Positions 52,727 through 60,800 of a stretch of DNA of 64,000 bases are shown one piece after another. Under the pieces are notes generated by a model that was given only the letters and a program-made list of their open reading frames with translations, searched no databases and had not been told where the DNA came from. The stretch's first letter is position 1. Every line of letters begins with the position of its first letter. The stretch comes from Lachnospiraceae bacterium (GTDB lineage: Bacteria > Bacillota > Clostridia > Lachnospirales > Lachnospiraceae): the NCBI GenBank assembly GCA_022791755.1, contig JAAVZR010000003.1, positions 26,549-90,548 on the forward strand, given 5' to 3'. Both the position numbers and the translations under genes were made by a program.

Positions 52727-53638
52727 ATGAAAATGTTTACGATAGATTCCAGAAGAACCATTGTAAAGGGAGCTGCTGCGGTATGCACGGCTTCCTTACT
52801 TAGTGCCTGCGCCTTCTCTCCCGCCCCCCTTTTGGAGACCACTGCCGCTCCTTTCTACACCACCGCTGCCGTATCAGTCTCCCATGAGGAAACCGTCTCT
52901 GCCCTCCCGTCCTTTCCCGATCCTTCCTCCGTCTCCGTGGAGACAGGCAGCACACTGCCGCCCCAGGAGACAGTGGACATGAAGCGAGTCATGGAGGATG
53001 CAGATATCACGATACTGAGCCGCGACGGAGTCTTCGGCGATTACAGCTTCCGGGACTGCAACGAGACGCAGCTCTTCGGAGATTACTCCATCGCCCTGGC
53101 CTCCTATCAGGGCGAAGAATACCTGATGCTCTCGCACAACGATATCGCCCTCCTGGTCCTGGAAGACGGTAGCGGCGCGAGGCTGTTTTATGACAACAGA
53201 CAGCTGGAGCTTCCTTTTCTCTGCCCTCTTAACGCCGGTTTTCATTTTCTGGGACTCTATGAAGGGAATTTCACCGGCGGACAGACCCGCCAGCTGGCTC
53301 TCATCATCCCGGTGGCCACCGGCTCCGGAATCGATGTCCAGGAGCTCTATGTCATAGACCTCGATCAGATGCGCCTGATCCCCTCTTATACGGACGATGA
53401 GGCGTACCAAAAGCAGCTCTACGCCGCCTTTGACGATCACTTTGCCCGGAACGGAATAACACAGGAATACCATCTTTTCGACTATGTCCGCTACAGCATC
53501 CGCGACGGCCTGATCTTCGTGGAATACGGAGCCTGCGACGAGGATAACATTTATCTCTGTTTCATGGAGAGCGGCGTGTCCTTTCAGGATGGAAAATTTG
53601 CGCTCACCGCCGGATCAGCCTTTGTGGACGAGGAATGA
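52727..53638 (+). CDS. Uncharacterised lipoprotein with a Tat-like signal
   Basis: The 303-residue protein begins MKMFTIDSRRTIVKGAAAVC, with a hydrophobic stretch and lipobox LLSAC. SRRTIVK matches the twin-arginine pattern. A Ser/Thr/Pro-rich linker (residues 35-85) is followed by a beta-rich domain with GDYSFRDCNETQLFGDYSIA near residue 103, LYVIDLDQMRLIPSYTDDEA near residue 205 and YGACDEDNIYLCFMESGV near residue 265. I recognise no family. It stands alone on the plus strand. A sensory or substrate-binding role outside the cell is possible but unsupported. Confidence 0.75.
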   Translation: MKMFTIDSRRTIVKGAAAVCTASLLSACAFSPAPLLETTAAPFYTTAAVSVSHEETVSALPSFPDPSSVSVETGSTLPPQETVDMKRVMEDADITILSRDGVFGDYSFRDCNETQLFGDYSIALASYQGEEYLMLSHNDIALLVLEDGSGARLFYDNRQLELPFLCPLNAGFHFLGLYEGNFTGGQTRQLALIIPVATGSGIDVQELYVIDLDQMRLIPSYTDDEAYQKQLYAAFDDHFARNGITQEYHLFDYVRYSIRDGLIFVEYGACDEDNIYLCFMESGVSFQDGKFALTAGSAFVDEE

Positions 53639-53710
53639 CCGGCTGTTTGCAGCGCCCCAAACGCCATCCGGCGGCAGCAACGCTTGTGCCGGGACAGCAT
53701 GATTTTCCTC

Positions 53711-53739
53711 TTGTCAAACCCTCTTCTCCGTGATAAAAT
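53711..53739 (+). promoter_or_regulatory. Promoter of the DUF1622-ZIP gene pair
   Basis: TTGTCA (53711-53716) and TAAAAT (53734-53739), 17-base spacing. The leader has a TGGGG/CCCCA hairpin at about 53750-53765. Confidence 0.6.
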
Positions 53740-53791
53740 AATCTCCCGTGGGGCATCCGCCCCAACGATTATACATAAAGAGGATAAGAAA

Positions 53792-54181
53792 ATGTTATCA
53801 CACGAAGCTTTACATGAATTGCTGTCACTGATTGTGGAGTATGGCGTCATCTTCTTCGAGGCGGTAGGCATCCTCATCCTGCTCTCCAGCGGAGTCCGCG
53901 GCTTCTACCACTGGTGCATCCGAAAAAGCCACCGTCACACCCATCTGGAGCTGGCCTATGGTATGTCCATGGCCCTGGGCTTTATGCTGGGAGGAGAGAT
54001 TCTCCGCACCGTGACCTCCGAGGGCTGGCAGTCCAGCCTGAACATCGGCCTCCTCATCATTCTCCGCGCGTCCATGACCTTCCTGCTCCACTGGGAAGCC
54101 CGGTCGGAGGAGAAAGAAATTCGTGAGGAAGAACAGGAAGAAGAAAAGGAAAAACTTCTGCACGAGGCCGGGTCTCACTGA
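53792..54181 (+). CDS. DUF1622 membrane protein
   Basis: This 129-residue protein has three membrane helices: VEYGVIFFEAVGILILLSSG (residues 15-34), LAYGMSMALGFMLGGEILRT (residues 54-73) and one ending LRASMTFLLHWE. A highly charged Glu/Lys tail follows. The pattern fits the DUF1622 family of small membrane proteins, of unknown function. ATG 53792 follows AGAGGATAAG. It is 73 bases before the ZIP transporter gene and probably co-transcribed with it. Confidence 0.85.
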   Translation: MLSHEALHELLSLIVEYGVIFFEAVGILILLSSGVRGFYHWCIRKSHRHTHLELAYGMSMALGFMLGGEILRTVTSEGWQSSLNIGLLIILRASMTFLLHWEARSEEKEIREEEQEEEKEKLLHEAGSH

Positions 54182-54222
54182 CTTTGCCTGACCGGATATC
54201 ATTCATTCACCCTTCCTGACCG

Positions 54223-54240
54223 CAATCAATATATTGATTG
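54223..54240. promoter_or_regulatory. Perfect 18-bp palindrome upstream of the ZIP gene
   Basis: CAATCAATATATTGATTG reads identically on both strands and ends 3 bases before the GGAGG of the ZIP gene. The AT-rich dyad looks like a repressor operator, for example for a metal-sensing regulator. It could equally form an RNA hairpin that hides the ribosome site. Confidence 0.5.
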
Positions 54241-54254
54241 TATGGAGGTGCAAA

Positions 54255-55058
54255 ATGAATGATATCGTTCTTTTCGCACTGATCGCTACCCTGGGGACCT
54301 GGTCTGTGACCGCCCTGGGCGCTGCGACAGTGGTTTTTTTTAAATCCCCGAATCCCAAAGCTCTGAATCTGATGCTGGGCTTTGCCTCCGGCGTCATGAT
54401 CGCCGCCAGCTTCTGGTCTCTGCTCCAGCCTGCCATCGAACAGGCTGAGGCGGCATCCGGTCTTCCGGCCTGGCTGGTGGCCACCCTTGGATTTCTGGCC
54501 GGTGCCCTGTTCATGTGGGGTTCCGACCGCGTCGTTTCTTTCGCCAGAGGAATGGCCGACAGCACCCAGGGCCATCCCTGCGAGCGCATGAACCGGATTA
54601 TCATGCTGGTTCTGTCCATCACGCTGCACAATATACCGGAGGGGCTGGCTGTGGGCGTGGCCTTCGGCGCTCTGCAAAACGGCAGCTATTCCATGGAAAC
54701 GCTCATGGGAGCCGTCACCATCGCCATCGGTATCGGTCTGCAAAACTTTCCCGAAGGCGCAGCTGTATCCATTCCGCTGCGGCGCGAGGGCTATTCCCGA
54801 AAGAAGAGCTTTCTGATGGGGCAGGCTTCCGGTATGGTGGAACCCATCGCCGGTGTCATCGGCGCCTGTCTGGTGGTCTATGTGGAGGCTATCCTCCCCT
54901 ATGCTCTGTCCTTTGCCGCCGGCGCCATGATCCTGGTGGCGGTCCACGAGCTGATCCCGGAATGTCAGAAAAACCAGCGGACACAACCCTATTTTGCAAC
55001 GATGGGAATTATTATTGGTTTTGCCGTTATGATGCTTCTCGACGTCATGCTGGGCTAA
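54255..55058 (+). CDS. ZIP-family divalent metal transporter
   Basis: This 267-residue, eight-helix transporter of the GufA-like ZIP group imports zinc or other divalent metals. The metal-binding helices are clear: TLHNIPEGLAVGVAFG near residue 125 and GLQNFPEGAAVSIPLRREGY near residue 165, with a further His/Glu in VAVHELIPECQ near residue 235. ATG 54255 has GGAGGTGCAAA and gives the conserved start. It follows the DUF1622 gene and a perfect palindrome. Confidence 0.93.
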   Translation: MNDIVLFALIATLGTWSVTALGAATVVFFKSPNPKALNLMLGFASGVMIAASFWSLLQPAIEQAEAASGLPAWLVATLGFLAGALFMWGSDRVVSFARGMADSTQGHPCERMNRIIMLVLSITLHNIPEGLAVGVAFGALQNGSYSMETLMGAVTIAIGIGLQNFPEGAAVSIPLRREGYSRKKSFLMGQASGMVEPIAGVIGACLVVYVEAILPYALSFAAGAMILVAVHELIPECQKNQRTQPYFATMGIIIGFAVMMLLDVMLG

Positions 55059-55087
55059 AAGGGGAATGAGACAGCTTACTGCGAAAA

Positions 55088-55120
55088 GTCAGGACCACCG
55101 GCTTAGCCGGCGGCCCTGAC
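55088..55120. terminator. Bidirectional terminator between ZIP and HipA-like genes
   Basis: GTCAGG...CCACCGGC pairs with GCCGG-CGG-CCCTGAC. The plus side continues TTATTATA and the minus side TTTTCGC. Confidence 0.75.
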
Positions 55121-55195
55121 TTATTATACAGTACTTTGCAGCTACGCGTACTTCCGTACTTCATACCAGCACATAATATCCGATTAATTTCTGTT

Positions 55196-56563
55196 TTACA
55201 TTTTCGGCATATAATCCTCCGCAATATCTTCCTCCACATCATCCTCGATAGACATGGGCCGCGCGGGCTTGTGCGTCCGGGCAAGCCTCTTCAGATTGTC
55301 GATCCGGCGCTGCACCGACCGGACGATCATCTGAATCCGGTATTCATCCATATAGTCCCTTGCGCCCTCTGCCGACAACACCCCGGTAATCAGTTCCTTT
55401 ACATCGGAAAGCCGGTCGAAATCAATCCAGTCAAAGGACGTTACCAGCCTGATCTGCTCCGTGTAATGGTTCTTGAAGGGCTTGCAGACTACCTCCTGTT
55501 CCGATCTCATCTGCGCCGGGACTTTATCATAGCCCAGAGATGAGCCGCTGTCGTAAATAGGGGCCATCCCGATCCATTCCAGGGTTTCTGCATTCCGAAG
55601 AGCGCCAAAGTTGTTCAGGTGACGATCCTCATTGGCGATGATATAGTCCAGCACGAGCATCCGGTCAAGGAAGGGAACCACATCCTGGATACCGAGACCC
55701 TCGCAGCAGTCCACGAAATGTTGATATACGGAAGTGCTGTTGCCGCGCTTTTTGCTCTGGATGATGCGCCAGGCCGGGACAAGCTCCGTGTCCTCATCCA
55801 CGAAATCTTCGCATACCGAATAGGGAGCGCCCTTGTTCCAGGTTACCGTATAGGACACATGGGGGATGCCTAACCGCTCCATGATCCCTGATGCGATCAC
55901 CTCGTTAAAGGGCTGCTGGCGGAAGGGGTTGGAGCCTCCTTTGATAAGGCAGCGTTTCCCGTTTATGATCTTCCATCTCTTTTTCAGGTTGCCGTCCGAG
56001 GTGTTGTCCGGAGAGCTGAAGTTCAGATTGTCTGGTTTTCTCCTCTCGCCGAACAGAATATCGCCGATATCCTCGGAGAAATCATGATGAAAAAAGCTGA
56101 TGTCATCCCAAGTGAGCTTCGTACCATTCGGGCAGATCCAATACTGATCAGACAGACTCAATCCATAGCAGCGGACAAGCAGCATCTTCGTGCTGGTAAT
56201 CTCCAGCGCTTCCAAAGCCTCCCTCACACCGGAGCGACTGGCCGGGATGGAACGGTCAGTCCACCAGGCGTTCATGGCCGCCCGGTCTGCCATTCCCTTA
56301 CGCACCAGTATTCCCACCGGCAGATGCTCCGGTGCGTATACGGTTCCAATCTTTTGTATAAAACCCGTGGCATCATCCAGCTCGATCCCCGCCACGGCAA
56401 TCCGTTTATGCATCAGTGTACATTTCAACCAGATCACCTCATTTCGTATTTCCGCTTTTCTCCCTCCAGCGGAAGCGGAAGGCTTTGCTTTTAAGCTGCG
56501 GAGCATTGCCTGCAGCTCTTTTCTGGCTTTGATCTGACCAGCAAGGGATTCCAACCTCGTCAT
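55196..56563 (-). CDS. HipA-like kinase, probably 5'-truncated by a frameshift
   Basis: The 455-codon frame encodes a HipA/CtkA-like Ser/Thr kinase. WKIINGKRCLIKGGSNPFRQ near residue 195 (nucleotide-binding Lys), MLVLDYIIANEDRHLNNFGA near residue 305 (catalytic Asp and Asn) and APIYDSGSSLGYDK near residue 334 (Mg-binding Asp) are present. The first about 42 residues appear to belong to a larger upstream domain whose start is in another frame (56439-56654). A TTG at 56428 with AGGTGAT upstream could also initiate a shorter product. No separate HipB antitoxin is seen. It lies next to a tRNA cluster. Active or dead state is uncertain. Confidence 0.75.
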   Translation of the reverse strand: MTRLESLAGQIKARKELQAMLRSLKAKPSASAGGRKAEIRNEVIWLKCTLMHKRIAVAGIELDDATGFIQKIGTVYAPEHLPVGILVRKGMADRAAMNAWWTDRSIPASRSGVREALEALEITSTKMLLVRCYGLSLSDQYWICPNGTKLTWDDISFFHHDFSEDIGDILFGERRKPDNLNFSSPDNTSDGNLKKRWKIINGKRCLIKGGSNPFRQQPFNEVIASGIMERLGIPHVSYTVTWNKGAPYSVCEDFVDEDTELVPAWRIIQSKKRGNSTSVYQHFVDCCEGLGIQDVVPFLDRMLVLDYIIANEDRHLNNFGALRNAETLEWIGMAPIYDSGSSLGYDKVPAQMRSEQEVVCKPFKNHYTEQIRLVTSFDWIDFDRLSDVKELITGVLSAEGARDYMDEYRIQMIVRSVQRRIDNLKRLARTHKPARPMSIEDDVEEDIAEDYMPKM

Positions 56564-56654
56564 CCCGCAGATATCTGCTCTGTTTTACACCTTTCTCCGA
56601 CCATTGATGATAGTAATACACCTTTCCGCCAATGGTCTTTCTTGAAATCAACAA
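56439..56654 (-). pseudogene. N-terminal domain cut off from the HipA-like gene by a +1 frameshift
   Basis: From TTG 56654 this frame reads SRKTIGGKVYYYHQWSEKGV and then KQSRYLRDDE before turning into non-protein-like sequence. Removing one G near 56553-56558 restores DDE-LESLAGQIKARKELQAM, which is the start of the HipA-like frame. Together they would make one protein of about 485 residues. The YYYHQW...KYL-type domain is, to my memory, a modular front end joined to different effector domains in Bacillota. Confidence 0.6.
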
Positions 56655-56711
56655 AAACGAATCCCAAGCACGCAGGCGTGTTCGAATCCTTAAAGGAAAA
56701 ACGGGTACAAC

Positions 56712-56742
56712 AAATGCCGCAACCCTTACAATTACGGCATTT
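56712..56742 (-). terminator. Terminator after the last tRNA-Arg
   Basis: AAATGCCG and CGGCATTT form an 8-bp stem with a 15-base loop, followed by GTTGTACCCGTTTTT. The T-run is displaced, so efficiency is doubtful. Confidence 0.5.
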
Positions 56743-56745
56743 CAG

Positions 56746-56819
<74 letters not shown>

Positions 56820-56883
56820 AAAAACAAGTTAAAAACCATCTCTTCTCTCCTTCTCAGGGACCTGTCCACCGTCACAAGAAGGC

Positions 56884-56909
56884 AAAAAAGACGGGCCATA
56901 CCCGGCCCG
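56884..56909 (-). terminator. Terminator between tRNA-Pro and the last tRNA-Arg
   Basis: CGGGCC and GGCCCG pair around GGGTAT, followed by TCTTTTTTG on the minus strand. It would reduce expression of the downstream tRNA-Arg unless that gene has its own promoter. Confidence 0.7.
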
Positions 56910-56921
56910 CGGTCATAAAAA

Positions 56922-56995
56922 TCGGCGTGACAGGATTCGAACCTGCGACCTCTCGGTCCCTAACCGAACGCTCTACCAAGCTGAGCCACACGCCG
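56922..56995 (-). tRNA. tRNA-Pro (anticodon AGG), copy 1
   Basis: Acceptor CGGCGTG/CACGCCG, discriminator A, stem TTCGG/CCGAG and loop TTAGGGA give AGG. A34 requires inosine conversion for wider decoding. It differs from the other copy (57227-57300) by one base in the D-loop. Confidence 0.94.
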
Positions 56996-57071
56996 TGTCT
57001 GTATTGGGCCGGCAGACACACACCGGCTATATGAATCAAACTCCATCTCGCCGCACGATTCGTGCGGCGAG

Positions 57072-57145
<74 letters not shown>

Positions 57146-57226
57146 ACATTGGGGAAAACCAAACCGGTCCTCCTCTTCGCAAACAGATCCTCGACACCAT
57201 ACTATGTCTGCCGGTCTGTCTGCCCA

Positions 57227-57300
57227 TCGGCGTGACAGGATTCGAACCTGCGACCTCTCGGTCCCTAACCGAACGCTCTACCAAACTGAGCCACACGCCG
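57227..57300 (-). tRNA. tRNA-Pro (anticodon AGG), copy 2
   Basis: Same as the copy at 56922 except one D-loop base. It is the first tRNA of the Pro-Arg-Pro-Arg cluster, 72 bases downstream of rplT. No own promoter is obvious, so transcription may continue from the infC operon. Confidence 0.94.
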
Positions 57301-57371
57301 TTAAGTCCGGCTCCGGAAACAGAAACTCCTGCTTCCGAAGCGCATTTCTCATGTCATTCTGCTGCAACCGT

Positions 57372-57731
57372 TCAGGCTGCCAGCTTCTCCTTAGCCACCT
57401 CAGCCAGCTTTGCAAAACCAGCCGCATCGTTGACTGCCATATCGGCCAGAATCTTCCGGTTCATCTCGATACCGGCTAACTTCAAACCGTACATAAAACG
57501 GCTGTAGGACAGGCCATTGATGCGGGCCGCCGCATTGATACGGGCAATCCACAGCTGACGGAACTGTCTCTTTCTCTCTTTTCTGCCGGCATAGGAGCTG
57601 GTCAGCGCTCTCATAACGGACTGCTTCGCAACCCTGTACTGCTTGGATCTGGCACCTCTGTAACCCTTGGCCAGCTTTAATACGCGATTATGCTTTCTTC
57701 TGGCGTTCATGCCGCCCTTAATTCTTGCCAT
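57372..57731 (-). CDS. rplT: 50S ribosomal protein L20
   Basis: This 119-residue rRNA-binding assembly protein starts [20 protein letters not shown], with [20 protein letters not shown] and the C-terminal domain [21 protein letters not shown]20 also binds the leader of its own operon to repress it. It is third in infC-rpmI-rplT. Confidence 0.98.
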   Translation of the reverse strand: MARIKGGMNARRKHNRVLKLAKGYRGARSKQYRVAKQSVMRALTSSYAGRKERKRQFRQLWIARINAAARINGLSYSRFMYGLKLAGIEMNRKILADMAVNDAAGFAKLAEVAKEKLAA

Positions 57732-57761
57732 ATCAGTCTTCCTCCTTCAAATACTACCAGA

Positions 57762-57956
57762 TCAGTAGGGTAAAATTCTCTTCATTACCTTTGCATTGGT
57801 CGCATCGGTAACGGTGGCTTTACGCAGGTTTCTCTTCCTCTTGGTAGACTTCTTGGTCAGAATATGACTCTTGTAGGCTTTCATTCTCATGAGCTTGCCC
57901 GTACCGGTCTTCTTAAAACGCTTGGCGGCTGCTCTGCTCGTCTTTAATTTAGGCAT
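57762..57956 (-). CDS. rpmI: 50S ribosomal protein L35
   Basis: This 64-residue, strongly basic protein begins [20 protein letters not shown], with [16 protein letters not shown] in the middle; this is standard L35. It lies between infC (20 bases) and rplT (30 bases). Confidence 0.98.
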   Translation of the reverse strand: MPKLKTSRAAAKRFKKTGTGKLMRMKAYKSHILTKKSTKRKRNLRKATVTDATNAKVMKRILPY

Positions 57957-57976
57957 AACAATGTTCCTCCTTAAGT

Positions 57977-58486
57977 TTAATTCCTTTTCTCCGTCAAGAA
58001 CATGACCAGGCTTCTGCCTTCCACCTTCGCAGGCTTATCAACAGTGGCAATGTCGGCCAGCTTCTCAGCGAAGTCATCCAAAATGTGTCTGGAATTCGCC
58101 ATATGGCTCATCTCTCTGCCGCGGAAACGCAAAGTAACTTTTACTTTATCCCCTTTGGAAATGAACTTACGGGCAGCATTGACCTTTGTGTTCAAATCGT
58201 TGGTATCGATATTGGGGGAGAGGCGCACTTCCTTGATCTCGATGATCTTCTGTTTACGCTTCGCCTCTTTTTCCTTCCGGGCAAGCTCATAGCGGTATTT
58301 TCCGTAATCAATGATCTTGCAGACCGGGGGCTTCGCCGTCGGTGCGATCTTCACCAAATCCAGCTCCGCTTCCTGCGCCAGCTTCATCGCATCCCTGGCG
58401 GACATAATGCCCAGCTGCTCACCGCTCACTCCAATTACACGGACTTCCTTGTCACGAATCTGTTCGTTAATCATTAACTCGCTAAT
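57977..58486 (-). CDS. infC: Translation initiation factor IF-3
   Basis: This 169-residue protein has [20 protein letters not shown] at the N-terminal domain, a Lys-rich linker ([20 protein letters not shown]) and the C-terminal [19 protein letters not shown] place the start at ATT 58486, which has GGGGGTG 7 bases before it. AUU starts are the known self-sensing device of infC, because IF-3 rejects non-canonical starts. The ATG 12 bases later (58474) has no good ribosome site. First gene of infC-rpmI-rplT. Confidence 0.93.
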   Translation of the reverse strand: MSELMINEQIRDKEVRVIGVSGEQLGIMSARDAMKLAQEAELDLVKIAPTAKPPVCKIIDYGKYRYELARKEKEAKRKQKIIEIKEVRLSPNIDTNDLNTKVNAARKFISKGDKVKVTLRFRGREMSHMANSRHILDDFAEKLADIATVDKPAKVEGRSLVMFLTEKRN

Positions 58487-58629
58487 GGTCTTGCACCCCC
58501 ATGGATAAATAAAAAAATGGATAGTCAGACTATCCACCATCCTACGGTACCTGGTACCTTCCTGAACGCTTAGTCACTTGCTCGTGCTAAGGTGAGAGTG
58601 GATACTCTACTTTGTTTCGTACTCACGAC
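58487..58629 (-). ncRNA. L20-type leader of the infC operon
   Basis: The roughly 140-base untranslated leader contains stacked hairpins, for example GGTACC palindromes near 58546-58560 and GAGTATCCACTC near 58598-58610. It ends in a strong terminator just before the infC ribosome site. Position and layout match the L20 leader of Bacillota, where L20 binding favours termination. I judged it by architecture, not by a covariance model. Confidence 0.7.
58508..58536 (-). terminator. Attenuator terminator in the infC leader
   Basis: TGGATAGT and ACTATCCA form a perfect 8-bp stem with a CTG loop, followed by TTTTTTTATTT on the minus strand, 22 bases before the ATT start. Confidence 0.9.
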
Positions 58630-58635
58630 TTGATA

Positions 58636-58664
58636 AGAATAACACTGCTTTCCCTCTTTGTCAA
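58636..58664 (-). promoter_or_regulatory. Promoter of infC-rpmI-rplT
   Basis: TTGACA (58659-58664) and TATTCT (58636-58641), 17-base spacing on the minus strand. Confidence 0.75.
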
Positions 58665-58701
58665 GTACTTTTTTATGTTTTTCCCTATGTTTTTCCGTAA
58701 T

Positions 58702-58729
58702 ATAAAAGTTTTCATGAGTATCCGTACTC
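58702..58729 (-). terminator. Weak terminator after pgeF
   Basis: GAGTA-CGGA-TACTC forms a 5-bp stem followed by ATGAAAACTTTT. It is the only hairpin-plus-T candidate in the 58665-58818 gap, which otherwise shows nothing I can support. Confidence 0.35.
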
Positions 58730-58818
58730 CCCTGTTCACGGAGAGGGCCATGTCGGACGAAGTCCGCCGGTCCCGCAGAGACAAGAAGTTAGGCAAAAGC
58801 CTGAATACAGATATGGCT

Positions 58819-59673
58819 TCACGGACGAAGCCCCAGAAACGCGGCCATATTGCCTCTTCTCCCCCGGCTGCCTCTGTGGGAAAACAGCAGCTCCTTATTG
58901 CAGCAGGTACAGATATCCGTGACACAGATGTGTTCCGGCCGGACTCCCGCCTTCCGAAGCATCCGCCTGTTGGCCTCCCACAGATCCAAAAGATACTTGC
59001 CCGGTTTTTCCGCTATCGGCCGCACAACCGCTTCTCCCTCTCCCTCAAAATGCTCCGCCACATCCTCTCCCACCTCATAGCAGTCGCCGCAGATGCTGGG
59101 CCCGATTCCCACCAAAAGATCGGAGGGATCACAGCCATAGGCCGCCTGCATGGCTTCCACCGTCCGCCGTCCCATGCCCGATACGGTCCCCCGCCAGCCG
59201 GAATGCGAATTGGCCACCACCCGCCGTACGGGATCCACGAAAAGCAACGGCACACAGTCCGCGTAGGCTGTCACCAGCATCAGGCCCGGCACGTCTGTCA
59301 TCAGGCCATCCATATCCCGGTATTCTCTCTCCCGGCAATAACCTTTGCCGGCGTCCTCTTTCGTCACCTGACGGATATTCACCGAATGCGTCTGATACGA
59401 CAGTACGATCTTCTCCGGCGCAAAGCCCAGCGCTGCCGCCATACGCCGGTAATTCTCTCTGATATTTTCCTGGGGATCTCCCCGGTTTGCCGCAAAGTTC
59501 ATGGAGGCGCAGTCCCCTGCGCTCACTCCGCCCAGGCGTGTGGATATCCCGTGGATCACCAGCCCGGTCTCTTCCAGAAGGGGAAAGTACAGATAGGGGA
59601 CTCCCGCCTTTTCCTTCAGTTTGAGGATCTCCCGGGCCTCTTTTCGCCGAAAAACGATCTCTTCTCTTTTCAT
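58819..59673 (-). CDS. pgeF: Peptidoglycan editing factor PgeF (YfiH/laccase-domain protein)
   Basis: This 284-residue copper/zinc-type purine nucleoside or cytidine-site enzyme of the DUF152 family is linked in E. coli to removing wrong amino acids from murein precursors. Metal ligands are evident in LSYQTHSVNI near residue 92, TAYADCVPLLF near residue 135 and ANSHSGWRGTVSGM near residue 154 (His-Cys-His set). The C-terminus has CTCCNKELLFSHR. ACAGGAGCG precedes the ATG. Last gene of the rplS-pgeF run. Confidence 0.94.
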   Translation of the reverse strand: MKREEIVFRRKEAREILKLKEKAGVPYLYFPLLEETGLVIHGISTRLGGVSAGDCASMNFAANRGDPQENIRENYRRMAAALGFAPEKIVLSYQTHSVNIRQVTKEDAGKGYCREREYRDMDGLMTDVPGLMLVTAYADCVPLLFVDPVRRVVANSHSGWRGTVSGMGRRTVEAMQAAYGCDPSDLLVGIGPSICGDCYEVGEDVAEHFEGEGEAVVRPIAEKPGKYLLDLWEANRRMLRKAGVRPEHICVTDICTCCNKELLFSHRGSRGRRGNMAAFLGLRP

Positions 59674-59694
59674 AACGCTCCTGTCTCCATACCC

Positions 59695-60066
59695 CTACCA
59701 GCCTCCGAAGGCATTTTGCACCCATCTGAGCCGGCAGGAATCTTCTTCTCCCGTTATCGCCACCACGTCAAACCGGCAGGGAGTATCTTCCGCCAGGCCT
59801 CTCTGCCTCATATACCAGGAGGCCACCCGAAAAATCACCTGCTGTTTGTGTCCGTCCACCGCCTCTGCCGGATCCCCGGCCCGCCGGTCTCTGCGGTACT
59901 TGACTTCGCAGAATATAAAGACCGGACCGTCCCGCGCGATCAGATCGATCTCTCCCAGAGGACAGCGATAATTGCGCTCCTCTATGACCAGCCCCTTCTC
60001 TGTCAGAAAGGCAGCCGCCTTCTCTTCATAGCAGCCTCCCAGCTTTCTCTTGTTTACCGGCCTCAC
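59695..60066 (-). CDS. YraN-family (UPF0102) endonuclease-fold protein
   Basis: This 123-residue protein has the PD-(D/E)XK-like fold of the UPF0102 family. LGGCYEEKAAAFLTEKGL is at the N-terminus and GEIDLIARDGPVFIFCEVKY near residue 38 carries the Asp-Glu-x-Lys set. The role is unproven; nuclease activity is suspected from the fold. GTG 60066 overlaps the rnhB stop (GTGA), the usual rnhB-yraN arrangement. Confidence 0.93.
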   Translation of the reverse strand: MRPVNKRKLGGCYEEKAAAFLTEKGLVIEERNYRCPLGEIDLIARDGPVFIFCEVKYRRDRRAGDPAEAVDGHKQQVIFRVASWYMRQRGLAEDTPCRFDVVAITGEEDSCRLRWVQNAFGGW

Positions 60067-60785
60067 TCTGTCTCCTCTTGTCTGCGGATATTCTTAAGAA
60101 AGGTTCTGCGGTGAAGAGGACAGGGACCCAGAGAACGGATGGCCTCCATATGGGATGCCGAGCCGTAGCCCTTATGGGACGCAAAGCCATATCCTGGATA
60201 CTGTTTCTCATATTCTGACATCATCCTGTCCCTGGTCACCTTGGCGATGATGCTGGCGCAGGCGATGGATATACTCTTAGCGTCTCCCTTCACGATGGGC
60301 ACCTGGGGAATCTCCACGCCGGGGATGCGCACCGCGTCGTTTAAAAGGACGTCAGGGCGCACCGCCAGATTTTCTATGGCCTGGCGCATGGCCTCGTAGG
60401 TCGCCTGCAGAATATTGATCTGGTCGATGCGCTTCTCACAAACGATTCCCACTCCCACTGCCACCGCTTTCTCCATGATCTCAGGATATAAAAGCTCCCG
60501 GCGTCGCTCCGTCAGCTTTTTGGAATCGTTTACCAATGGGATCGTAAGTCCGGCCGGCAGTATCACAGCAGCAGCCACCACTGGTCCGGCCAGAGGCCCC
60601 CGGCCCGCCTCGTCGATCCCGCAGATATAATCGCATGTGGCTTCATATTCCCGCTCATAGACGCGCATGGCCTCCAGACGCTCTGTCTCCAGGCGTTCCT
60701 TCTCCTGCTGTCTGGCCTCCCTTTCTCTGGCTTTTGCTTCCCGCGCCTTTGCTCTTTGCTCCTTTTCCTCTGCCGTAAGTGCCAT
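60063..60785 (-). CDS. rnhB: Ribonuclease HII
   Basis: Cleaves the RNA strand of RNA-DNA hybrids and single ribonucleotides in DNA. The 240 residues carry an extra charged coiled-coil N-terminus of about 45 residues (EEKEQRAKAREAKAREREAR). The catalytic core follows, with YICGIDEAGRGPLAGPVVAA near residue 55 (Asp-Glu) and later SKKLTERRRELLY and SIIAKVTRDRMM. ATG 60785 has GGAGG 6 bases away. This N-terminal extension is common in Lachnospiraceae enzymes, as I recall. Confidence 0.96.
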   Translation of the reverse strand: MALTAEEKEQRAKAREAKAREREARQQEKERLETERLEAMRVYEREYEATCDYICGIDEAGRGPLAGPVVAAAVILPAGLTIPLVNDSKKLTERRRELLYPEIMEKAVAVGVGIVCEKRIDQINILQATYEAMRQAIENLAVRPDVLLNDAVRIPGVEIPQVPIVKGDAKSISIACASIIAKVTRDRMMSEYEKQYPGYGFASHKGYGSASHMEAIRSLGPCPLHRRTFLKNIRRQEETE

Positions 60786-60800
60786 CACGTTCCTCCTCCC

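Noticed and set aside
56660..56695. tRNA-like fragment (GTTCGAATCC with a CACG/CGTG hairpin) near the HipA-like gene
   Set aside because: The T-stem does not pair and there is no acceptor or anticodon arm. It could be an old attachment-site scar, but this is not supported.
58612..60114. 500-codon plus-strand frame over pgeF and yraN
   Set aside because: It runs through two well-supported minus-strand genes and the infC promoter; the translation is low-quality, His/Arg/Ser-rich.
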